Shown: positions 1 to 11,886 of the stretch, piece after piece
Position numbering within the stretch: position 1 is the stretch's first letter
Layout of the letters: the number at the start of each line of letters is the position of its first letter
Origin: DATCJA01 sp963814955
GTDB taxonomy: Bacteria; Acidobacteriota; Vicinamibacteria; Vicinamibacterales; UBA2999
Direction of reading: 5' to 3'
Assembly: GCA_963814955.1 (NCBI GenBank)
Contig: CAWFEX010000007.1
Coordinates: forward strand, 132,916-196,915
DNA: 64,000 nt
Notes under the pieces: model-generated
The model's database searches: none
What the model was told of the DNA's origin: nothing
What the model saw: the letters and a program-made list of their open reading frames with translations, nothing else
Program-made: the position numbers and the translations under genes

Positions 1-2403
<2,403 letters not shown>

Positions 2404-2415
2404 CCAGCCCGCCCT

Positions 2416-2450
2416 AAGAGGTTAGACGTGGTAAAGAGGAGAAACCTCTT
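2416..2450 (-). promoter_or_regulatory. Inverted repeat in the clpC 5' leader
   Basis: An exact 8-bp inverted repeat (AAGAGGTT at 2416-2423, AACCTCTT at 2443-2450) with a 19-nt loop lies between the proposed -10 box and the clpC start. It could be an operator or an RNA hairpin near the ribosome binding site. It does not match CtsR or CIRCE consensus sequences. Confidence 0.35.
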
Positions 2451-2457
2451 GCTCGCC

Positions 2458-2486
2458 ATTATAAGGCAAAGCTCTGGCGTCACCAA
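2458..2486 (-). promoter_or_regulatory. Putative sigma-70-type promoter of clpC
   Basis: On the minus strand TTGGTG (2486-2481), a 17-nt spacer and a perfect TATAAT (2463-2458) lie about 55 nt before the clpC start codon. The -10 box is exact and the spacing ideal; the -35 box matches only the TTG core. Confidence 0.55.
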
Positions 2487-2554
2487 TGTCGGGTCCCCTC
2501 TAAATGGCTCGTCTCATTAGGGTTCGGCGGCCGTCTGGGGCAGATGCCTGGTTC

Positions 2555-2620
2555 TCTGGCCTATCGCCTATCGCCTACCGCCTACCAACTGCCAGCCACC
2601 AGCTACCAGCTGGCAACGAC
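2555..2620. repeat. Intergenic wordy repeat (CCTATCG/CCTACC words)
   Basis: Imperfect copies of the words CTATCGC, CTACCGC and CAGCTACCAGCTGG run in series just before the dehydrogenase gene. The last forms a small palindrome. Related GGTAG/GGTCG words recur near 28557 and 50437. The stretch is open in the frame of the downstream gene but does not look like protein. Confidence 0.5.
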
Positions 2621-2639
2621 GCACATATACTCTGGACCC

Positions 2640-3560
2640 ATGTCGCACACCATTGGATTCATCGGACTCGGTGTCATGGGTCGGCCCATGGCCAAGAATC
2701 TGCTCAAGGCCGGTCTTCCCGTTGTCGTTCACAGCCGGAGCCAGGGGCCTGTCGATGATGTCGTCGCTGCTGGTGCCGCTCGGGCATCGTCGCCCGCCGA
2801 TGTCGCCCGGCGCGCAACGCGCATCATCACGATGCTGCCCGACTCCCCCGATGTCGAGCTCGTCATGGAGGGCGCGAACGGAATCTTCAGCGCACTACAG
2901 CCCGGCACTATCCTGATCGACACCAGCACCATTGCACCGGCGACGGCCCGCCGACTCGCCGCGCGTGCGGCCTCGCTCGGCGCCACGATGCTGGACGCGC
3001 CCGTCAGCGGCGGCGAAATCGGCGCCATCAATGCGTCGTTGTCGATCATGGTGGGCGGCGATGCGCGGGCATTCGCGGAAGTAAAGCCAGTGCTCGACGC
3101 GATGGGAAATCCCGAACGCGTCATTCTCATCGGCGACTCGGGTGCGGGACAGCTCTGCAAGGTATGCAATCAGATGGTGATCGGTGGCGCCCTTGCCGTG
3201 GTGAGCGAGGCGTTCGCGCTGGCGCGGAAGGCCGGCGTCGACGCGGTAAAAGTGCGGCAGGCATTGCTGGGCGGATTTGCCGCGAGCCGAGTGCTCGAAG
3301 TCCACGGCGAACGCATCCTCACTGGCAATTACAAGCCGGGGTTCCGCACAGCGCTCTATGCAAAGGATTTCCGGATTGTTGCCGCGACGCTGGCCGAGAA
3401 CCACAGCCCCGCACCCGTCACCGCCGTCATCCAGCAGCTCGTGGAGGCGCTCATGGCTGCCGGGCGCGCGGAAGACGACTATGCGGCGCTGGCTACCGTG
3501 CTCTTCGACATGGCTGGCGTGAGCGCCGAACCGGCAACCGCCGGGTCTGCGACTCGATGA
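2640..3560 (+). CDS. NAD(P)-dependent beta-hydroxyacid dehydrogenase (3-hydroxyisobutyrate dehydrogenase / tartronate semialdehyde reductase family)
   Basis: Cytoplasmic oxidoreductase of the 6-phosphogluconate-dehydrogenase-like superfamily, 306 residues, the usual length. It has the N-terminal Rossmann loop GFIGLGVMG (residues 6-14), the substrate-binding DAPVSGGEIGA segment near residue 120, and the catalytic lysine in GAGQLCKVCNQM near residue 172. I chose ATG 2640 because the 96 bases of open frame before it are intergenic repeat. The last residues and the stop codon are encoded by the repeat starting at 3538. The exact substrate cannot be read from sequence; 2-hydroxy-3-oxopropionate and 3-hydroxyisobutyrate are the usual candidates. 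Confidence 0.9.
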   Translation: MSHTIGFIGLGVMGRPMAKNLLKAGLPVVVHSRSQGPVDDVVAAGAARASSPADVARRATRIITMLPDSPDVELVMEGANGIFSALQPGTILIDTSTIAPATARRLAARAASLGATMLDAPVSGGEIGAINASLSIMVGGDARAFAEVKPVLDAMGNPERVILIGDSGAGQLCKVCNQMVIGGALAVVSEAFALARKAGVDAVKVRQALLGGFAASRVLEVHGERILTGNYKPGFRTALYAKDFRIVAATLAENHSPAPVTAVIQQLVEALMAAGRAEDDYAALATVLFDMAGVSAEPATAGSATR

Positions 3561-3652
3561 AATGGCGCCTCGTCGCAAGACCCGGCCCACTTCCGAGGTC
3601 CGTGGGGCGGGTCCCGCGAGCGTATTCGGGAGTCATCGCGAGCGGACCCGCC
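3538..3652. repeat. Two long-loop REP-like stem-loops
   Basis: The first (3538-3588) is closed by GCCGGGTC and GACCCGGC around about 35 nt that refold through TGCGAC/GTCGCA. The second (3606-3652) is closed by GGCGGGTCC and GGACCCGCC around a 29-nt loop. The closing stems are the same as those of the short hairpins flanking the RAYT at 7.4-7.9 kb, so these are probably extended members of that family. The first overlaps the end of the dehydrogenase gene. Confidence 0.7.
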
Positions 3653-3678
3653 GGCCACCATTCAGCAAGGAGTCACCG

Positions 3679-4695
3679 ATGTCACGGTACGTATCCGTTC
3701 TCACTCTCGTGACGGTATGTATCGCGCAGGCAGCGCTCGCGCAGTCGTCTAACGCGCCCCCCAATGATCTGCCGCAGCCGTACAGGACCACACGCGACTG
3801 GGGTGCGCTGCCGGCCGGAATGAAGTGGCCTGCGGTGACCGCCGTCGAGTCTGCGCCGGACGGCACGATTTACGTCGTCGCCCGGTGTTTTGAAAATGCA
3901 TGTACCGGTCGGAAAGAGCCGGCGATTCTCAAGTACGACGCGCAGGGCACGCTGCTCAAAGCGTGGGGCGAAGGCATGTTCAACTTCCCGCACGGAGCAA
4001 CGGTCGACCGCGACGGCAACCTGTGGGTGACCGATGCACGAGGTGCGAACGGCACCGGGCACCAGGTGTTCAAGTTCGATCCGAACGGGAAGGTGCTGAT
4101 GACGCTGGGAAAAGCGGGCATCAGCGGATCGGGGCCCGACGTCTTCGATCAGCCGACCGACGTCGTCGTCGCACCGAGCGGTGACATCTTCGTTACCGAC
4201 AGCCACCGTAACGGCAAGAACAATCGCATCGTCAAGTTCACCAAAGACGGCAAGTTCGTCAAGGAGTGGGGAAAGAAGGGATCCGGGCCCGGTGAGATCA
4301 GCGAGCCCCATACGATCGCGATGGACTCGCGCGGGCGCCTGTTCGTCGGCGATCGCGAGAACAACCGGATCCAGATCTTCGATCAGGACGGGAAGTACAT
4401 CACCGAGTGGCGTCAGTTCGGCCGGCCGAGCGGCATCTACATCACGAGGGACGACACCATTTACGTGGCCGACTCGGAGTCGGGTCCCGATACGGGCGCA
4501 CACGAGCTCACCGGCATCAAGAAAGGGATCCGCATCGGCAGCGCCCGCGACGGAAGTGTCACGGCGTTCATCGAAGACATGGAATCGACGACCGCGGAGC
4601 ACTCGGGCGCCGAAGGGGTCGGCGTTGACGCCAGCGGCAACGTGTACGGGGCCGTGGTGCGCCGCCAGATGCTCGAGCGGCACGTCCGGAAGTAA
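3679..4695 (+). CDS. Secreted NHL-repeat beta-propeller protein (peptidyl-alpha-hydroxyglycine amidating-lyase-like)
   Basis: 338 residues, starting at ATG 3679 behind AAGGAG. Residues 1-21 form a signal peptide ending ALAQ, so the protein should be periplasmic or outside the cell. The rest is a chain of NHL repeats, seen as recurring patterns such as FNFPHGATVDRDGNLWVTDA, DVFDQPTDVVVAPSGDIFVT and ISEPHTIAMDSRGRLFVGDR, which fit a six-bladed propeller. Annotation pipelines often call such proteins peptidyl-alpha-hydroxyglycine lyases, but no biochemical role follows from the fold alone. It stands alone, between REP-like stem-loops on both sides. Confidence 0.85.
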   Translation: MSRYVSVLTLVTVCIAQAALAQSSNAPPNDLPQPYRTTRDWGALPAGMKWPAVTAVESAPDGTIYVVARCFENACTGRKEPAILKYDAQGTLLKAWGEGMFNFPHGATVDRDGNLWVTDARGANGTGHQVFKFDPNGKVLMTLGKAGISGSGPDVFDQPTDVVVAPSGDIFVTDSHRNGKNNRIVKFTKDGKFVKEWGKKGSGPGEISEPHTIAMDSRGRLFVGDRENNRIQIFDQDGKYITEWRQFGRPSGIYITRDDTIYVADSESGPDTGAHELTGIKKGIRIGSARDGSVTAFIEDMESTTAEHSGAEGVGVDASGNVYGAVVRRQMLERHVRK

Positions 4696-4707
4696 CACAC
4701 CCGTGGG

Positions 4708-4806
4708 GCGGGTTCCGCGGCGAGCACCGCTCGGATCGAGCCGCGGACCCGCCGGACGCCGGGTCTACGACTCGATGAAAATAGCCTCGTCGCAGGACCC
4801 GGCCTA
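4708..4806. repeat. Pair of long-loop REP-like stem-loops
   Basis: One stem-loop runs GGCGGGTTCCGCGG to CCGCGGACCCGCC. The next (about 4758-4806) is closed by GCCGGGTC/GACCCGGC and ends in CTAC, the complement of the GTAG foot. Its loop carries the words ACTCGATGAAA and GCCTCGTCGCA found in the copy at 3538. The second element reaches the stop codon of the methyltransferase gene at 4804 and lies between two convergent genes, where it could also terminate transcription. Confidence 0.7.
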
Positions 4807-5925
4807 CCTATCCCCCCAGACTTCGCGCGCCACCTCGAGAATCCGTGTCATCTTGGCCCACTGATCCGCCTCTGTAAGCTGATTGCCCTCAACCGTGCTG
4901 GCGAATCCGCATTGCGGGCTCAGGCACAGACGATCGAGCGGCACGTACCTGGCCGCTTCGTCGATGCGGCGCGAGATGCTGGCAACCGGTTCCAGCGCGG
5001 GCACCTTGCTGCTCACCAGGCCGAGGACGATGGTCTTGCCTCGAGGAACGAACCGCAGCGGCTCAAATCCCCCCGATCGCGCGTCGTCGTATTCAAGGAA
5101 GTACGCATCGACGTGCAACTCGTTGAACAACGCCTCGGCCACAGGCTCATAGCCGCCTTCAGCCACCCAGGCGCTTTGCATGTTTCCGCGACAAAGGTGG
5201 ATCACCACGGTGAGATCCTTCGGCCGGTTGTCGATGACGGCGTTGATCAGTGACGCGTACGCGTGTGGCAACTCGTTCGGATCGTCGCCACGCTGCCGCG
5301 CCTCTGCTCGGAGCTGCGGATCGCACAAATACGCGAGGTTCGTGTCGTCGAATTGGAGGTACCGGCAACCCGCGTTGTACAACGACGTCACCTCGTCGCG
5401 GTATGCCTGGGCCAGGTCCTCGAAAAACTCGTCGAGGTCGGGATACGCGGTAATGTCGATCGCCTTCCGGCCGCCGCGGAAGTGAACCATCGTCGGCGAA
5501 GGAATGGTGACCTTCGGCGTCTTCGTGGTTTCCGACCGCAGGAATCGGAAGTCTTCGGTCTGAATGTCCTGAACGTGCCGAAGCTTGCCGGTGACTGTCA
5601 GGCGCGGCGGCGCAAAGTCGATCTCACCGTCCTGCGTGCGGAACTTCGTGGCAATGCCGCCCGAGATGGCGACGCCCTGGAGGCGTTGCAGAAAGTCGAT
5701 GTGAAAGAAGGTTCGGCGGAATTCCCCGTCGGTGACGCTCTGCAGTCCGATCGATTCCTGCTTCCTGACAACTTCACGGATCGCGTCGTCTTCGATCGCC
5801 CTCAGTTCATCCTTCGTGATCTCGTTCTTCTTAAAGCGGTCGCGCGCATCCTTCAGTCGTTGAGGCCTGAGCCAGCTGCCGACGAAGTCCGCCCGGAACG
5901 GTGGGTTCAACGCTGCTACGGTCAT
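4804..5925 (-). CDS. Cobalamin-independent methionine synthase C-terminal-like methyltransferase (YxjG/YxjH type)
   Basis: 373 residues, matching single-domain MetE-like proteins that keep only the zinc-binding catalytic barrel. Visible signatures are FVGSWLRP near residue 14, SVTDGEFRRTFFHIDFL, the HLCRGN segment with its His and Cys, EYD, and LSPQCGFAST, whose Cys is the usual third thiol zinc ligand. Such proteins transfer methyl groups to thiols; homocysteine or a related thiol is the likely acceptor. ATG 5925 was chosen because the family begins a few residues before FVGSW, and the longer open frame upstream belongs to the neighbour. The lactonase-like gene ends 34 bp upstream on the same strand, so cotranscription is possible. 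Confidence 0.87.
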   Translation of the reverse strand: MTVAALNPPFRADFVGSWLRPQRLKDARDRFKKNEITKDELRAIEDDAIREVVRKQESIGLQSVTDGEFRRTFFHIDFLQRLQGVAISGGIATKFRTQDGEIDFAPPRLTVTGKLRHVQDIQTEDFRFLRSETTKTPKVTIPSPTMVHFRGGRKAIDITAYPDLDEFFEDLAQAYRDEVTSLYNAGCRYLQFDDTNLAYLCDPQLRAEARQRGDDPNELPHAYASLINAVIDNRPKDLTVVIHLCRGNMQSAWVAEGGYEPVAEALFNELHVDAYFLEYDDARSGGFEPLRFVPRGKTIVLGLVSSKVPALEPVASISRRIDEAARYVPLDRLCLSPQCGFASTVEGNQLTEADQWAKMTRILEVAREVWGDR

Positions 5926-5959
5926 CGGTACGTTCACGATTTCCGGTTCGTGTTCTGGT

Positions 5960-7312
5960 TTATTCCAACGACACCATGCCCATCCAGAACAGGCTTCGTC
6001 CGCCGTCGGGATCCGACTCGACGGGATAGTCCCGGACGAACGCAAGCTTGCCATCCGCGCCGATCCTGAAAACCGTGAGACTCGCGGGGACTGTCCGAAT
6101 ACTGCTGCCGTCGCGCACGGCGAGAGGAATCTGATTACCAACGATCAAGACGCGCCCGCTTCCGTCCAGCGCAAAAGTGCGTGGTTGAAACCCTCGTGTG
6201 TCGGCGGTCTGAATCAGTGTGGGCTCACCCGTGTCCTGATTGATGGCAAACACCGCAATGGTGTTTTCGCCGCCAACCGCCACAGGTTTCCCCTGGACGT
6301 CCGCCGTGGCGCTGGCGCGATTGCCGACATACACGAACCGCCCGTTCGGATGCACGTGGATAGAGCTGGTCGTCTGCCCGGGGCGGACATTGCCTGGCTC
6401 CGCAAGCGTTGTCTTCGAAAAGAGCGCAGGAGAGCCGAGCGCATCCTCGAGGACGCGATACACCTCGATTCTGTTCTGTCGCTCGAGCGTCAAGAACGCA
6501 AACGGCCGCGAGGGGTGAAAGTCGATGTGTCGCGCCTGAAAGCCGTATCCGCCGGCCGGCGCAATCGACGATTTATTCTTCAACACACCGTCCTGATACG
6601 TGAACACCTTCAGGGCGCCAGGATCTTCAGGCGTGGCGGCCGTCGGAGCGTTCCCGCGCGTGACGAGCACGGTGGCCAGGTTCGACGGCATGACCCTCAC
6701 ATGGTGGGCGTAAATCCCAGCGTCCAACGGCGAGGGCTGCGGGATCTCGTCACCAATCGTGCCACCCGGCTGAAGGCGATGCACCGAAACGCCGCTCGGG
6801 TCGTTGTAGGCGACCAGCACGTGGGTGCCCTTCATGTCGGTGATCAGGTGGATTGGCCGTGCTCGCAGGGGCACAGGCGATCCGTCGGGCGTCAGGGCGC
6901 CTGAAGTCGCATCGATCTGAAACGCGGTCAAGCCGTGATTGGGCCGCTGTCCTTCGGCGGCAGCAGGCGTCCCGTAACTTGCGCCCCTGTTACTCCAGCC
7001 GACGTAGAGCCCGCGCCGCGACGGATGGAGCGCCGCCTCCTGCACGTTCGAGGGAAGGCGGACTGAAGCACGTCGTGCGAGGGTGCCTCGTTCGACGTCG
7101 ACATGGTACTGGGTCAATTCCGACCCGACGGCGGCGTACAAGAAAGTTTTCACTGACGCGACGGATGTGGGGCGGGTGGCGCGAGCGTCTTGAGAGCCTT
7201 CGCGCCTGTCCGCCGTAGCCCCAGCGGAGGCGGAAGCAGATCCGCCAGGCGCGTCGGCGACGCCCATCACGGCCGCCGCAAGCAGCATTACGGCACCTCG
7301 ATAAGGGCTCAT
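5960..7312 (-). CDS. Secreted lactonase-family beta-propeller protein (6-phosphogluconolactonase-like fold)
   Basis: 450 residues starting at ATG 7312 with a hydrophobic signal sequence (AVMLLAAAVMGVADA). The mature part has seven-bladed propeller repeats of the Pgl/YbhE type: TFLYAAVGSELTQYHVD, ALHPSRRGLYVGWSN, IHVHPNGRFVYVGNRAS and NTIAVFAINQDTGEPTLIQT. Family members include cytosolic 6-phosphogluconolactonases, but an exported copy more likely acts on other lactones or only binds. Residues about 28-50, low in complexity and rich in Ala, Gly and Arg, coincide with a stretch (about 7165-7230) resembling the GGCGGGT repeat family, so a repeat may have entered the linker behind the signal peptide. 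Confidence 0.82.
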   Translation of the reverse strand: MSPYRGAVMLLAAAVMGVADAPGGSASASAGATADRREGSQDARATRPTSVASVKTFLYAAVGSELTQYHVDVERGTLARRASVRLPSNVQEAALHPSRRGLYVGWSNRGASYGTPAAAEGQRPNHGLTAFQIDATSGALTPDGSPVPLRARPIHLITDMKGTHVLVAYNDPSGVSVHRLQPGGTIGDEIPQPSPLDAGIYAHHVRVMPSNLATVLVTRGNAPTAATPEDPGALKVFTYQDGVLKNKSSIAPAGGYGFQARHIDFHPSRPFAFLTLERQNRIEVYRVLEDALGSPALFSKTTLAEPGNVRPGQTTSSIHVHPNGRFVYVGNRASATADVQGKPVAVGGENTIAVFAINQDTGEPTLIQTADTRGFQPRTFALDGSGRVLIVGNQIPLAVRDGSSIRTVPASLTVFRIGADGKLAFVRDYPVESDPDGGRSLFWMGMVSLE

Positions 7313-7383
7313 AGCTTGTTGGCGCGAGTGTAGTCGAAATCGGGGTCGACTGCCGGGTCTGCGGCTCGATGAAAGACAAGAAC

Positions 7384-7409
7384 GTAGGGCGGGTCCTTTT
7401 GGACCCGCC
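7384..7409 (+). repeat. REP hairpin, downstream flank of RAYT-1
   Basis: GTAG foot, then a perfect 9-bp stem GGCGGGTCC/GGACCCGCC with loop TTTT. It lies 6 nt beyond the RAYT stop codon and is oriented opposite to the copy at 7915-7940, the classic REP-RAYT-inverted-REP layout. Confidence 0.88.
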
Positions 7410-7415
7410 AGAAAT

Positions 7416-7889
7416 TCATCGAACCTCGAGCAACTCGTCAATCGACCAAACGTCCGATCCCAGATACGGATACTCGACAGGCGTCTGCGAAAGGCCCGCT
7501 CGCACCGGATTCCACAAAATGTATCGCGCAACCTCTCGTGCGTCGGTTTCAAGTCTGAGCACTCGTTCGTAATATCCCTCTTGCCAAAGGCGCTGCCCGC
7601 GTTGAAGCGCGTGGGCTGCGCCGGAATGCTGCTTTGCGTGCTTTACAAAGCTACGGAAATTGGACTGGTGGTCCTTGCCTTCCACCAGCAGATGAACGTG
7701 GTCCGGCATCAGGCAGTACGCAAGAATTGCAAACTTTTCATCGTAGGCAGCCTGACGGAATTGCAACAGGGTTGTCGTGGCGACAGCGTTATCGCGAAAG
7801 GACTGGCGTTTACCGTATGTGCAAATCGTGACGAAATATCGCGCCAGTCCGGTGTACGAGAACCCGTGAAGCCGTCGCGGCCGTGCCAT
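7416..7889 (-). CDS. REP-associated tyrosine transposase (RAYT, Y1_Tnp/IS200-like), copy 1
   Basis: 157 residues; ATG 7889 opens the core MARPRRLHGFSYTGLARYFV. The HUH metal-binding motif is intact (LMPDHVHLLVEG), followed by the helix with GYYERVLR and the signature YILWNPVRAGL. RAYTs are single-strand nucleases that cut and join at REP hairpins carrying a 5' GTAG-type foot and are held responsible for REP spread. Here the gene is boxed by two inverted hairpins (7384-7409 and 7915-7940), which share the CGGGTCC core with each other and with the extended elements at 3.5 and 4.7 kb. Nothing indicates damage, so it may be active. Confidence 0.9.
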   Translation of the reverse strand: MARPRRLHGFSYTGLARYFVTICTYGKRQSFRDNAVATTTLLQFRQAAYDEKFAILAYCLMPDHVHLLVEGKDHQSNFRSFVKHAKQHSGAAHALQRGQRLWQEGYYERVLRLETDAREVARYILWNPVRAGLSQTPVEYPYLGSDVWSIDELLEVR

Positions 7890-7914
7890 CGACGATCGAT
7901 GTCGCAAGACGGAC

Positions 7915-7940
7915 GCCGGGTCCAAAAGGACCCGGCCTAC
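7915..7940 (-). repeat. REP hairpin, upstream flank of RAYT-1
   Basis: Read on the minus strand: GTAG, then stem GCCGGGTCC/GGACCCGGC with loop TTTT. The two outer base pairs are swapped relative to the other flank, yet pairing is preserved. Confidence 0.88.
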
Positions 7941-7974
7941 GTCGCCGTTCGCATCGAGCCGCCGACCCGCCGGC

Positions 7975-8649
7975 TCAGACCTGATGCAATTTTCCCAGCT
8001 CGAGGCGAAGCACGCGATCGCAGGCGGCCGAAAGCCGAGGGTTGTGGGTGGCGATGATCGATGTGAGGTTGTGCTCCGCGTGCATCTCACGAAGCAACTG
8101 ATGCAACGATTCCGCGGTGTTCTCGTCGAGATCACCGGTCGGCTCGTCGGCCAGGAGCAGCGTCGGTCTCATGACGAGCGCTCGAGCCACCGCGACGCGC
8201 TGCTGCTCCCCGCCGGAAAGCATGCCGGGCCTGTGCGCGAGCCGCTCGCCAAGCCCCACGCGCCCCAGCAGGTCGGCCGCCCGCCGTTCTGCTTCCTCGA
8301 GCGGCGTCCGGGCAATGCGCATCGGCATCGCCACATTCTCGGCGGCATTGAACTCCGGCAGCAGGTGATGGAACTGAAACACGAACCCGACGTTCCGGTT
8401 GCGAAACTCCACGAGCGATACGTCCGGCATGGCGGTGACATCGGACCCTGCCACGTAGACGATGCCCGAGTCGGACCGATCGAGGCCGCCGAGCAGGTGC
8501 AGCAGCGTGCTCTTGCCAACGCCCGACGCACCGACGATGGCGACCATCTCGCCCGCATCGACGTCAAGGCCCAGGTCGCGCAGCACGTGAATGCGCTGGT
8601 CACCCACCACGTACGACTTGTTGAGTCCGCTTACGCTGACAAACGCCAT
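7975..8649 (-). CDS. lolD: Lipoprotein-releasing ABC transporter ATP-binding protein LolD
   Basis: 224 residues. ATPase of the MacB/LolD subfamily that powers release of outer-membrane lipoproteins from the inner membrane. Walker A is GASGVGKST (about residues 40-48), the signature is LSGGEQQRVAVARAL, Walker B is LLLADEPTGDLD, and the H-loop lies in IIATHNP. The FQFHHLLPEF segment after the Q-loop is characteristic of LolD. It follows the permease gene by 15 bp on the same strand, so the two should form one transporter. Confidence 0.93.
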   Translation of the reverse strand: MAFVSVSGLNKSYVVGDQRIHVLRDLGLDVDAGEMVAIVGASGVGKSTLLHLLGGLDRSDSGIVYVAGSDVTAMPDVSLVEFRNRNVGFVFQFHHLLPEFNAAENVAMPMRIARTPLEEAERRAADLLGRVGLGERLAHRPGMLSGGEQQRVAVARALVMRPTLLLADEPTGDLDENTAESLHQLLREMHAEHNLTSIIATHNPRLSAACDRVLRLELGKLHQV

Positions 8650-8664
8650 GTCAACGCCCGATAC

Positions 8665-9888
8665 TCATTCGAACCTGAGTGCCTGCACGGGATCGAGGCG
8701 CGACGCCTGACGTGAAGGATAAATGGTGGCGAGAAAGCAAATCAGGATCGCGGAAACGACCACCATTATGAAGTCGAACGGCCGGACGACGAACGGCACG
8801 TAGGACACCTGGTAGACGTCCATCGGAATCTGAATCAGTCGATAGCGATCCAGTACCCAGCACAGCGCGAGCCCGCATGTCGCGCCCACGGATGTGCCGA
8901 CGAACCCGATCACCAGACCCTGCAGCATGAAGATCGTCATGACTCGCTGCGACGACGTCCCCATCGTCTTCAGGATGGCGATGTCCCGGCTCTTCTCCAT
9001 GACGAGCAGGATGAGGGACGCAACGATATTGAGGGCGGCAACCATGACGATCAGGCCGATGGTGATGGAAATCGCCATCTTTTCGAGCCACAGCGCCGAG
9101 AACAGCGCCTGATTCATGTCGGCCCAGTCCTGGCTGACGTAGTCGCCGCCAAGCTCCCGAACCACTGCGTCCGAAATGCTCGGAGCGTTGTCGATGTCGG
9201 CCACGCGCAGCTCAATCAAATCGGGCGCGGCCTTCCCGAGCAGCCGCTCGGCGAACTCGAGCGACACGAATCCATACGCGGCATCGAACTCGTACAAACC
9301 GAGCGCATAGATGCCGGCCACGCGTACGCTGCGCGTCCGCGGAATCATTCCCATCGGCGATAACGTGCCCTGCGGCACGAGCAGCGTTGCAGTCTCTCCA
9401 ACGTCGAGGCCGAGCTGGTTCGCGAGATTGCGGCCGAGCAGGATGCCGGGAAGCGATTCCTCGTCTGGCGGATTCAGCGCGTCGATCTTGCCGCGCAACA
9501 TCGCTCGCTGGATGTCCGTGACCTTCGGCTCGAGAGCCGGGTCCACTCCCTTGAGACTGATGAAGGCGTCGGCCTGGGGGCTCGAGATGAGAGCCCGACC
9601 AAGTATCGCGGGGCCGGCGCCGGTAACGCCGTCGACCCGCTGGAGCTTGCCAACCTCGGTTCGATAATCCTCGATGCCGCCGGTTTTCCAGACGTATACA
9701 TGTGCGGTGGAGCCGAGAATACGGTCGCGCAGCTCGCCCTGCAGTCCCGTCATCAAGGCCATGGCAATGACGAGCGCCATCACGCCTACTGCGACGCCGA
9801 TCGTGGAAATCAGCGAAATCAGCGAAATGAACGCCTGCTTGCGCCGTGCCAGCAGGTAACGAAGAGCGACGAAGAGCTCAAAACGCAT
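8665..9888 (-). CDS. Lipoprotein-releasing system transmembrane protein (LolC/LolE)
   Basis: 407 residues starting at ATG 9888 (MRFELFVALRYLLARRKQAF, the standard LolC/E opening). One N-terminal membrane segment (about 20-45), a large periplasmic MacB-like domain (about 50-260), then three C-terminal membrane segments including SITIGLIVMVAALNIVASLI and a last one ending ATIYPSRQASRLDPVQALRFE, the conserved FtsX-family tail. Only one permease gene is present, as in LolDF-like systems where it may form a homodimer. lysS ends 28 bp upstream. Confidence 0.93.
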   Translation of the reverse strand: MRFELFVALRYLLARRKQAFISLISLISTIGVAVGVMALVIAMALMTGLQGELRDRILGSTAHVYVWKTGGIEDYRTEVGKLQRVDGVTGAGPAILGRALISSPQADAFISLKGVDPALEPKVTDIQRAMLRGKIDALNPPDEESLPGILLGRNLANQLGLDVGETATLLVPQGTLSPMGMIPRTRSVRVAGIYALGLYEFDAAYGFVSLEFAERLLGKAAPDLIELRVADIDNAPSISDAVVRELGGDYVSQDWADMNQALFSALWLEKMAISITIGLIVMVAALNIVASLILLVMEKSRDIAILKTMGTSSQRVMTIFMLQGLVIGFVGTSVGATCGLALCWVLDRYRLIQIPMDVYQVSYVPFVVRPFDFIMVVVSAILICFLATIYPSRQASRLDPVQALRFE

Positions 9889-9916
9889 GGTTGGCGGTCG
9901 GTGGACCAACTATCAG

Positions 9917-11415
<1,499 letters not shown>

Positions 11416-11419
<4 letters not shown>

Positions 11420-11886
11420 TCGCGTCCGAGGCGGCGGCGAATCGCGTCGAGAATGCCGTTGATGAAACGCACGGAGTCGTCTCCACTGAAGGTGCGCGCC
11501 AGCTCGAGGGCCTCGTTGATGATGACCCGTGCCGGTGTGTCGACCTCGTGAAGAAATTCGTAGATCGCCAACCGGAGAATCAGCCGGTCCAGCACGTTCA
11601 TCCGCTCGATCCGCCAGTGTTCTGCCGACTCGACGATCACGGGATCGATGCCGCCGACGGCGTCGGTCACGCCCGTCAGCAACCGTACGGCGAAGCGGCG
11701 AAGATCTTCGGACAGACCGCCATCGTCCGCCTCCTGCTCGTAGAGCCAGAACGTGCGCAGTACCTCGGATACCGACGTTCGTCCGACCTCCCATTGATAC
11801 AGCATCTGCAACGCGGTTTCGCGCGCTCGATGCCTCGAGTCCTTTCCGAGCCGGGCCGATGACCGTCGTTCAGTTTCGATCGTCAC
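11416..11886 (-). CDS. nusB: Transcription antitermination factor NusB
   Basis: 156 residues, all-helical. It pairs with NusE (S10) on boxA RNA during rRNA transcription. Signatures are SRHRARETALQMLYQWEVG near the N-terminus and LRLAIYEFLHEVDTPARVIINEALELA towards the C-terminus, the region that defines the family. It overlaps ribH by 17 bp upstream and lysS by 4 bp downstream. The ribH-nusB pairing is a very common bacterial arrangement. Confidence 0.96.

Noticed and set aside
2458..2520. CIRCE or CtsR operator upstream of clpC
   Set aside because: No TTAGCACTC-N9-GAGTGCTAA and no GGTCAAA direct repeats were found.
7384..7409. Simple intrinsic terminators as the full explanation of the GTAG hairpins
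   Set aside because: The stems lack a following T tract, are shared by sequence between distant loci, carry a constant GTAG foot and flank RAYTs in inverted pairs. They may still stop transcription as a secondary effect.
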